Positions 56,196 through 64,000 of a DNA stretch of 64,000 nt are shown here, piece after piece (positions within the stretch are counted from its first letter, which is position 1; every line of letters starts with the position of its first letter). A program made the translations under genes and the position numbers. The notes under the pieces are model-generated. The model was not told where the DNA came from, ran no database searches, and saw only the letters and a list, made by a program, of their open reading frames with translations. Location of the stretch: the NCBI RefSeq assembly GCF_028583425.1, contig NC_072794.1:25603232-25667231 (forward strand), in the 5' to 3' direction. Source of the DNA: Eublepharis macularius. Its lineage: Eukaryota > Chordata > Lepidosauria > Squamata > Eublepharidae.

Positions 56196-59100
56196 CTGGG
56201 AGAAAACAAAATGAAAAAGAAAGCCAATGAGAGAAGCTGTTGCAATACTCCAGCGGAGCACAAGATCTAATTTTCAACTCTCTCTACTAATCATTATAGC
56301 CAACAAAGCATCGTAGCCGCTACAATGGAAAAAAGCTCACAAGGTAAACCATTTATATTGACGTTGGAGAATATGATGGGCATTTCAAAGCTTCTGAGAG
56401 TCACAGATCGTTCATCGTGTGTAAGCAAGCTGACAACATCCATGCCTAGGGTTTGAAAGTTTGCAGTACTCCCCACCTTGTTGTGTCTGGTATGTGCCCT
56501 AAACTCACACACCTCCCATCATGCAGAAATTGCAACACAGTGATGAAGCACGTATGCATCTTCTCAACTCTCACATCTTGAGCTTCAAGCTGTCTTTAGG
56601 CAGGCAGAACTAGCAAACAGTCTGTACACTTCAGAGGCACAAACACTGGCTTATTTTGTTGAACACAACAACCACTGGTTTATTTTGTCCACAACCACCA
56701 CTGGTTTATTTATCTATTCAGTCATTTAAAACATTTTGTCCTGCCTTATCTCCTACGACTCAGCACATTAGTTCAGAGTTATATGGAACACTGATACAGG
56801 AATATTGTTTTCCAGAACATTATTCATTGCATCCAGAGATTCCAGTCCAGTAGCACCCTGAAAACCAATATGATTTTCAGAATATAAGCTTTTGAAATTC
56901 AAAGCTCCTTTCATCAGATATGAAGAATTCTACTTATGAAGAATTCTACCTTTTGTAAAAAGGTAAAATGTCTAGTTATTAGTCATTATAAAAGGTGCTT
57001 TCAGATGCCATCTAAAGAAGTGAGCTGCGTTTCACAAAAGCTCATATCCTACCACAAATGTTGCTAGCCTGGAAATCTTGTTCGTCTTCTGGGTGCCACT
57101 GGACTTGAATCTTGCCATAAAAGGCGCTAAATACTTCACTACCAGAAGAGTCCTAGCATATAGTCACCAGAGTTGTGAGCACTCTTCACAACTCTCTGCT
57201 CCTTCTTATGGGTTCCAGCCACAACTCGTCTAGCCATGATTGCAGCAAGTCATATTTCATCTCCCCACCGCCCCTCTATCTAGTCTACTAAATTCTGATC
57301 AGAATACTTTATCCTAACAAAAAAAATGAATGGTAGATCAAACAGTAGGAACATGATTTATCTCGTGTAGGTAGCTTAAGTTGCTTGCTACGAATTTGCA
57401 GGTTATGGCTTTATGGGTTGCAGGACTTTTGAGGTTCCTACTACCTACAACATGACAGCACTTTCTACCACCACCTAAAGACTACTCTGAGCAAGAGCCT
57501 TTTAGCAGTACACTGACACTGTATTAAAATCCATTAACTTCTCTAGAGTTCTCTGTTTAGAACTTCACCCTTTAAATGTTAAATCCAAACAAGAACAAAA
57601 TCCACATAGTATCTTTAAGACTGATCTACATGATGCAAAAGAGTGTGCAAGCTTTTGAGTTCACCAGAAAGCTTCATCAGGCGGGATGTCACAAAAATAA
57701 ATAAATAAATATGGCTAGTGGGGAGCAGTTGTCTGAGACCATGATCTTAAGACCTGGTCTTAAGCAGGCAACTTTAAAATGGTGCTGTGTGGGATTGCAT
57801 CCCTGGCTTTCTGGGAGCAAGAAGTAACAGATGGACAGTGTTTTCTTTTGTGTCACTTTTGTACGGTCCTAATAAAAGGTATTACGTGTATTGCTTCTTT
57901 GGAATTGTTTGCACACTGACACAGCGGCTTACAACTTTTCCTCAACTTGCACACTGACACAGCAGCTTACAACTTTTTCTCATGTACATGAGCCTTTTAA
58001 TGTGGGGAAGCAATCAAAGTGGCCGAAGTCTTGGGAGAACTGGATCTCATCTCAGCCCTGAACAACTGAATTTGCTCTTACTTCTCCGTGTGGACAGAGT
58101 CACAGGAACTTCTGAAATAACACTAACTTCGTACACTCTCACTGCGTTTCTAAACTTTCTGTGTTAACATCCATTTCTTCTGTTTTATGGTTGTGTGCAG
58201 GGAATACATTTACCTTTTTATAAGCTCTAGGTAAGCTAGACACGGTGCAAAGTTGCATATAGGTAACAGCCGTCCCAGCCTTGCCTTATTTACATATTAT
58301 GAGCTTTGTGTTTGTCTGGATGGAACTCTTAATGCAAGAAAGAAAATCCTGAGATGCTACTGAGCAATGAAGACATACTGTGAAGCAAGACGGGGTCGGT
58401 GCAAGGACACACTCTGGCTACGTTTCCATGCCCGGTTTTTCTGGCGGTTTCGGACACCATCCTCCTGGTCCATCATCTGCTCAAGCAGCGTCTGATCGTC
58501 CGCATTCAGTGGTGCCACGGAAATGTCCCGGACGGCACGGAACTCGCCACAGTTGTTCAGATGCTCGTTCTCCAGTCGGAAGAAATTCCACACAAACCGC
58601 CTTAAAAGAGGTGGGGAGAGGACGATGGTAGTGAGAAACAAATGCACACTACAAGTGTAAAAGACTCTTCATAGCTATTGCAAACCAGAAGACACATAGA
58701 TTAGGTAACTGAAACAAGAAAGCCATTAGTGGGATAAAAATCTTCCCGCCTCTTTGAAAACCTGGTGGCAAGCAAAGACGGGTGAGGCTCCTGCACTGCT
58801 CCCCGATATGATGGATGGATTTCTAAGTTGTATGTAACAGCCTGTTCTTTCTGAAAGTGACACTTAAGCACATCAGATGCTGGAGGAAAAAACACACAGC
58901 AGAGTTCGATTGTTATGAGTCAAATGGGGGTGTATTACCTAGGTTCAGAGCCTCACTTAAACATTAAACTTGTTGGTTTGACTTGGTCACATCAACGTCT
59001 CTTAACTTAATCTGCCACTTCACAAGACCACTGTGAGAATGTATTGATGTGAGCTTCACAGAAGGAAAAGGGATTAAAATGCCACCACACTGCAAGTATT

Positions 59101-61225
59101 AGAGAGCGGGGGCTGAGAGTAGTTTGCACCAGAGAAACACTAGTAGCGAACGTGGAATAAAAAGTATGCACGCTCATAAACTCTTTCCAGGCTTTCCAAT
59201 GTTCTGGCACATTTGAGATGTGAGTGGGAAGGGGGGGGGAAAGGTGCCTGGATTGCAGAAAAGATGGTAAAGGAACCAGGAAGAAGGACCGGCTATTACA
59301 GAAGACACCCAAAGCCTTGTGTGATTGCTCACATGAGCCTGCTCAAATTCCCCTTTGATTTCTAGCTCTCGGATACACAGAGTTAGCTATTTTCTAAATC
59401 TTCACAAGGCTAGCCGTTTGCATTTGTAAGGCTGGATGGGATGTTCAGCTGAAATTCTGGGTGCTGCCACTGCTGGCTCAGGGAGTGCATTTGGGCCACA
59501 TAGAGGAGTTCAGGGGGTCAAAGAATTGTTTGTCCCATGTGGGGTTACATGCCATATTGGACAATTTGCAGAAAAGCACAGACTCCTGCAGAGCCTGGGA
59601 ATCACTGATACAGTCAATACATCTTACCTGAAAACTTCAAGTGGTGCAAACACAGTGGTAATGATGTCTGAGGCATATGGAGAAATCTCCATGGTGGTAA
59701 GGGAGACCTGGATAGTCCATGTGAAACGCAATATCACATCCTCAACAATGGCACAATAGTAGTAGGCCTGAGGAAGTATCAAGTGGAAAAGGTAAATAGT
59801 TAAAAGAGAAAAGGACTGGGACTTCTTGATACAATAGACTCAGGAGACCCAGCAGTTTAGTTGCTTGAGATTGCCGCTCTAACACTGCTTCTGATTTAGG
59901 CTTCCCAGCTGCCTGCCAGTGGCTGGTAATCTCCCAGGGCAAGCGCCATAGAGATTCCCCACCACCGACAGGCAACTCAGGAAACCGCGCATGGGGCGCG
60001 CTCCTGGTGGGGCATGACATCGTCACTTCCTGAACTGATGTTATCATATTGGCCATGGGCGTGCTCCTGTGCTTCGCTGGGACCATTTTTGTCCCCAGAC
60101 AAACCAGAATTAGCTCTATGCAAAGCACGGGCACATGCTCGTGGCCCCAGGATGACATCACTTCAGGAAGTGACATCATCACACAACTGCCAGGTGCATG
60201 CGCAAAGTGCATGCACAAAAAGAAACAGGTGCATGACACAAGGTAAGTACCAGGTCCCTCCCCCACTCCTGCCAGGAGGATTCTGATTGGCTTGAGCAAA
60301 TGTCAGAAGATCTGCACAACAGATACAAGGAAATAAGTTTTTATAAATAACCTCAGGCATGACCTACAGTTTATCCTCCATTCTTCCTTCATGGTCACAG
60401 GGAATGCAGCCTTGACTGGGCCCCCTTGGACCTCTGGGCCCCAGAAAAGTGTACCGTCCTCCACCCCATGTGGGAGCCATTCACAGGTTGAAAACAAAAT
60501 TCTTCTCTCATCCGACCCTACTTCCTTATCTGTGTGGCCACCTGTTTGTTATTATTGACTCTATAATATCATGCGAGCTCCAAAGGAAGAAGCCACTTTA
60601 TTTTACCTTATTCAAGGCCTGATTTTGACACAGGCAAGGGAATGAGGCGGTAGAATGCTGAGGTGTTAAAATGGATTGCACTACCTCAGGCGGCACGTAG
60701 TGGCTTCTACTAATCAATGCTCCTTTTATTTTTTTTAAAAAAACCTCTCTGTAGTCAGAAACAACAGGAAGAAAGCTTCTACTCCGCCTCTCTGTTTGCT
60801 CTGCTCTGTTATTTTTGGGGGGAGAGAGGGAATTTTATAACATGGGAGAACTTTCAAACTGTGAAGCAACGTGATCCTCCACCTACAGACTAAAGTGGTG
60901 CAAAGCATTTTACGCTCTCATTCTCTTTCACATGTAAAGCAGGCTTCATTCTTCCCTGTAAAGCGTGGATTGGACTCTTCGGCTTAAACAGATGCTCAGA
61001 CCAGAAAAATATCTTGACACAGATTCAAGCCGTGTGGTAAAAACAGTTGCACGCACACCTTTTGTGGGTAGACAATCTCCTCTCGCAAGAAGGTGTTTTC
61101 ACCAGCATTCTTGTCAAAGAGACCCCAGTCCATCTTCAAGTCCCAGATAAGAGTGTAGCAGGAGCTGATAAAATAGAAGACGATCCACAGGTAGAGGAAC
61201 ACTCGGTGGTCGATGTGTTTTTGAT
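56135..61225 (-). CDS. XPR1: XPR1 phosphate exporter, last four coding exons (gene-level entry)
   Basis: Joined exons: 61225-61059, 59767-59628, 58600-58379, 56195-56135, minus strand, phases consistent throughout. They encode about the last 196 residues of a protein that is 696 residues long in human. XPR1 is a plasma-membrane exporter of inorganic phosphate with an N-terminal SPX domain (not in this window), membrane helices and a C-terminal EXS domain; it was named as a cell-surface receptor used by xenotropic and polytropic murine retroviruses. The part seen here is the EXS region plus the cytosolic tail. Identification rests on near-identity, from memory, of [40 protein letters not shown] and the tail ending TDDEANT. 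Upstream exons lie beyond the window. Confidence 0.97.
56840..57120. repeat. Foldback family, complete pair with spacer
   Basis: Left ATTCCAGTCCAGTAGCACCC, GATTTTCAGAATATAAGCTT, TCCTTTCATCAGATATG. Right TTTCACAAAAGCTCATATCC, GAAATCTTGTTCGTCTTCTG, GGGTGCCACTGGACTTGAAT. About 80 bp of spacer, including a short direct duplication of TATGAAGAATTCTAC. Confidence 0.8.
57590..57890. repeat. Foldback-related repeat
   Basis: AACAAGAACAAAATCCACAT, CAAGCTTTTGAGTTCACCAG, AAAGCTTCATCAGGCGGG at the left. CCTAATAAAAGGTATTACGT at the right resembles the complement of the core at 15475. Confidence 0.55.
58379..58600 (-). CDS. XPR1: XPR1 coding exon (end of EXS domain and cytosolic tail)
   Basis: Acceptor CCTCTTTTAAG, donor GCTTCACA|GTATGT, 222 bp, phase 2 in and phase 2 out. 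Reads [20 protein letters not shown], then [20 protein letters not shown], then [20 protein letters not shown] and [14 protein letters not shown]. The first part closes the EXS domain; the remainder is the start of the cytosolic tail. Confidence 0.97.
58601..59627 (-). other. XPR1: XPR1 intron
   Basis: No repeat or exon recognised apart from a G-run at 59233-59239. Confidence 0.7.
59628..59767 (-). CDS. XPR1: XPR1 coding exon (EXS domain)
   Basis: Acceptor CTTCCTCAG, donor GTTTTCAG|GTAAGA, 140 bp, phase 0 in and phase 2 out. Reads [20 protein letters not shown], then [20 protein letters not shown] and APLEVFR. AYYYCAI.EDVILRF and [10 protein letters not shown] are conserved XPR1 motifs. The stretch [14 protein letters not shown] between them differs noticeably from the human version as I remember it. 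Confidence 0.96.
59768..61058 (-). other. XPR1: XPR1 intron
   Basis: Contains the dispersed element at 59865-60300; 60300-61050 shows nothing recognised. Confidence 0.7.
59865..60300. repeat. Palindromic dispersed element with TGACATCATCAC motif
   Basis: GGGGCATGACATCGTCACTT and CCTGAACTGATGTTATCAT on the left pair loosely with ATGACATCACTTCAGGAAGT and GACATCATCACACAACTGCC on the right. CCTGCCAGTGGCTGGTAATC at the left against CTCCTGCCAGGAGGATTCT at the right edge. Contains a GTGCATGCGCAAAGTGCATG direct repeat. Confidence 0.6.
61059..61225 (-). CDS. XPR1: XPR1 coding exon (EXS domain, membrane helix)
   Basis: Acceptor CTTTCTTGCAG, donor CCACAAAAG|GTGTGC, 167 bp, phase 1 in and phase 0 out. 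Reads [20 protein letters not shown], then [20 protein letters not shown] and [35 protein letters not shown] is a membrane helix; [20 protein letters not shown] is the hallmark EXS motif. The next exon upstream was not found before the window edge. Confidence 0.97.
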
Positions 61226-61390
61226 CTGCAAGAAAGAAGGAAACAGTGTTGTATAGATCTAAGCAGAGCTCTTTCAAGGGAAAGAGATGGAGATATGTGC
61301 TCACTGGATTCATTTGGCCAGTTGTGTCGACAGCACTTTACATGAGTAGCATATTCATTCCAAGAATTTAAACAACGCAGGTATGAACCA

Positions 61391-61575
61391 ATGCGATGTG
61401 GTGTAGTGGCTAGAACATCAGACAATGAGTCAGTCGGAGTCCCCACTCAGCCGGGAAATTCACTAAAGGGCACTGAGACATCCATGCGCTCTCTTAACCT
61501 ACCTCACATGGTGTTGAAATGATAAAACGGAGGAAGAGAATCATGTGTGCCTCCCTGAGTTTCTGGGAAGAAGGA
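61391..61575 (+). mobile_element. tRNA-derived SINE, diverged
   Basis: GATGTGGTGTAGTGGCTAGA, CACTCAGCCGGGAAATTCAC and TAACCTACCTCACATGGTGT follow the order of the SINE at 11112-11350. Confidence 0.75.
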
Positions 61576-63069
61576 TGGGATGAAATAAAGCAAGAGCAAT
61601 TTGTAAAAATCCACCCACCTTATTCACATGTGAAAAAGCATCTCAAAATATATGAATTTGAAACTTAATAAAGGAGCAGGTTGTTAACAAATAAGACCTC
61701 TTTACTGCAACAGAGAAAAAACCTAATGGAAATTCCTCTTCAAAATGATTGCATTGCCCTCTCAGCATGAGAAAATGTATTTTTTACATGCGGCAAAGGA
61801 TACTGATTTTGGAGAAATAAGTATGCTATAGAAGAGAACGGTCCATTGATTTAAAATATCTGTTGCCCACCCACCCCCAGACTCACAGAAAACACTAGAA
61901 TATATACCAGTAATTTAAAACTAAAAGAAGCAGCAGAAAAATCAACAAACTGTAAAAATAACAGGTAAAGTATCATTTTAAGTAAAATGGCAGCAAAAAA
62001 AGAATGCTGCTAGAATCAGCTAAAATCTACCTAGGAAAAACCTAAACTCAAAACAGATGTAAATAGAGGATGTGAGCTTCTTAGCCAGACTCCCCCTACC
62101 CAACCATACCCACTCAAAAAATGTCTGAATAAATAACAGTGATTTCACTTGGCATCTAAAGCTTAACAAACATGGAGTGAGGTAAAACAATGTTGGCAGT
62201 TAAGTCCACAAGCAAGGTGCCACCACAGAAAAGTCTCCACCTCTAGAAATCACCCCCATCACCTCTCAAGGTGAGGAGGACGTAAAGAATGGGGCCTCTG
62301 ATGCATATCTTAAATGACTTAAGTTACTATTCTTTAGAGGTATCTTGAATGCTTTCATCTTCCTGCTCTGTACTGATGAATCTCTCGTTTTGCATGGAAT
62401 GTGGGTTCTCTTGGTGTTGTATCTTGGCCTGTCGTGATAATCTGATTTGAATATTGTTAAGAGAGTGTGATACACTCTAGCAGCCCTATTTAGTTTTTTT
62501 AGATTTAAAATGCTAAAAAATAAATTAAGTAAGAGAAAAGGGAGGAAGTGTGTGGCCTACTAAGAGCTGGAAATTCCACTTCTCAGATCTCTACGCAGTC
62601 AGAAAAGCCAGAAAATCAGTAAGTGAACTTAGGCAAGCTAGAATCTCCTCTTTCTATAGTAAGGAAACTAAATACTGGTCTGCCTTACAGAATCATTAAT
62701 ATAACCTGTCTTACTGGAATTGACACACCATTTTGACCAATTAGAAAAGAAACGACATGCATTAAAAAAATAGTTAAATCACCAACAACCCCCCCCCCCG
62801 GTCATTCTAATTTTGCCCAGTAGGTGGAAGTAAGTGCCTGGACATAGAGGAAAATTTAGAAGCAATGGTCAGTTTAGAACAGGTAATGAAGCACACTCCA
62901 CTTAGCAATTCTAATGTAACACAGGTGGGCTATGAAGGGCAGTGGCCAAATATACAAGTGAATCTTGGTTGGACTGCCTATGGATTTTCTACATGAATAC
63001 ATGCAAGCTTTTTAAAAAGTACACACACACACACACAGACCAAACTTGTTATTCTAAGGAAGAACAAAC

Positions 63070-63155
63070 AATGCAACAATGAATCTTGTGTCACCTTAAA
63101 GAGTGCAACAATCTATTTGAGGCATCAGCTTTCGTTGACAAGGCTGAACTCTTAA
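63070..63155. repeat. Foldback family, single arm
   Basis: TCTTGTGTCACCTTAAAGAG, ATCTATTTGAGGCATCAGCT and TTTCGTTGACAAGGCTGAAC. Confidence 0.6.
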
Positions 63156-63687
63156 TTTATTTAGCAAATTTTTATACTACCTCTGCAGGGAATCCACCCA
63201 GGCTCACTGCTGCTTCAATCTCTCTCTCCCTCTTATACAAGCATTTGAATACTCAATGAACATTCCACCCAGATTCTGTGGAATATATGGAATTAAAATG
63301 AAATGTATTTAAGTAATAATAGAATCACACACCATAATGGGTTATACTTTGGGGGTGTACTTAGATACAACTAAGATGACCTATACCGTCACACAGCCTC
63401 AGGGAATTTGGGCTTCTCTGCATGCTCAACTTATTCCTGATTTTCTTAGCAGTCGATCCACAAACACTGGAATCGGTTTGGGTACAGTTCTTCGGAACAT
63501 TTGCCCTCCCTCTTTAATAGTTGTGGAGTTGGTTTATTTTCTTCTTCTATTCATTTGCCCTGAATAATCAGGATTTCCAAGAGAGGGTGCTGTTGTCATC
63601 TGTGGCATTATTGGTAGCACCATAGGACCACTCCCCTTTTTTTATCTATAGCAGCGGATTTTTGAATTTTAAAAGAATTGTCAATTT

Positions 63688-63926
63688 CATAACATTATAA
63701 TGGCCTAACATTATACTAAAAGATGCAGCAGGTTTTCTGAATCTCCAGCTTTCATTTTTTTAAGAAAGTCAGTCTCTAGCCCCCTCCCTTGCAAAGATAT
63801 GCCCTTTTCCTTATATTTTCACAAGGAAAGGGGCTAGAGACTGACTTTCTTTAAAAAAATGAAAGCTGGAGATTCAGAGAACCTGCTGCATCTTTTAGTG
63901 TAATGTTAGGTCATTATAATGTTATG
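63688..63926. repeat. Long near-perfect hairpin element
   Basis: Left arm from CATAACATTATAATGG through ATGCAGCAGGTTTTCTGAAT and CTCCAGCTTTCATTTTTTTA to GTCTCTAGCCCC. Right arm is its complement, ending CATTATAATGTTATG. Arms about 97 bp, loop about 45 bp, only a few mismatches. A diverged copy lies at 38015-38265. Confidence 0.92.
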
Positions 63927-64000
63927 AAGGTGATGATTAAAAAGAAGATTGAAAGTGAAATCAGGAGGGGAAGAAAGGTGGGGGGGAGGGAGGAGTGGCT

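Larger units (their letters stand above)
56196..58378 (-). other. XPR1: Last XPR1 intron
   Basis: Contains the foldbacks at 56840-57120 and 57590-57890. No exon expected, as phases of the flanking exons join directly. Confidence 0.75.
61226..64000 (-). other. XPR1: XPR1 intron (cut by the window edge)
   Basis: No further XPR1 exon was found. Contains a SINE (61391-61575), a foldback arm (63070-63155), a short (CA)n run near 63021-63040 and the long hairpin at 63688-63926. Confidence 0.65.

Noticed and set aside
59742-60299. 185-codon minus-strand open frame
   Set aside because: Begins beside the real XPR1 exon but runs into its intron and a dispersed palindromic element.
1-64000. Endogenous retrovirus or other LTR element
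   Set aside because: No LTR pair, primer-binding site or gag/pol-like frame recognised. XPR1 is a host gene in spite of its name.

Overview
This window looks like nuclear DNA from a vertebrate, most likely a squamate reptile (lizard). The evidence is short exons with consensus splice sites in a sea of CR1 and L2 LINE pieces, tRNA-derived SINEs with intact promoter boxes, palindromic foldback elements and hAT-type MITEs. Nothing bacterial, CRISPR-like or clearly retroviral was seen.

Two protein-coding genes are supported, both on the minus strand. (1) At the right, 56135-61225, are the last four coding exons of XPR1, the phosphate exporter, ending in the characteristic C-terminal tail. Its upstream exons lie beyond 64000. 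A long repeat-poor stretch to its left (about 49.6-56.1 kb) is probably its 3' UTR. (2) From 39622 down to 4526 lie nine coding exons of KIAA1614, an uncharacterised protein. They join with a fully consistent phase chain into 1284 residues from a well-placed ATG. The protein is serine-rich and probably mostly disordered, and it ends in one PDZ domain split over the last two exons. The order XPR1 then KIAA1614 on the same strand matches human chromosome 1q25, where STX6 follows in the opposite orientation. No STX6 coding exon was found at the left end.

Layout: 1-4525, intergenic sequence plus the KIAA1614 3' UTR; 4526-39622, KIAA1614 exons in repeat-rich introns; 39623-49600, 5' flank or first intron of KIAA1614, many repeats; 49600-56134, probable XPR1 3' UTR; 56135-61225, XPR1 exons; 61226-64000, XPR1 intron ending in a long hairpin.

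The most notable non-genic features are: a 63-bp G-rich minisatellite (21955-23400) with a recent 594-bp higher-order duplication; three hAT-type MITEs with perfect 8-bp target-site duplications plus one imperfect; a pair of very similar SINEs in opposite orientation around the first two KIAA1614 coding exons, an arrangement that favours exon circularisation; a CR1 3' end that lies in the 3' splice-site region of KIAA1614 exon 5; and many palindromic foldback elements. The two genes are neighbours, but nothing in the sequence shows that they work together. I did not find an evident new multi-gene system here.
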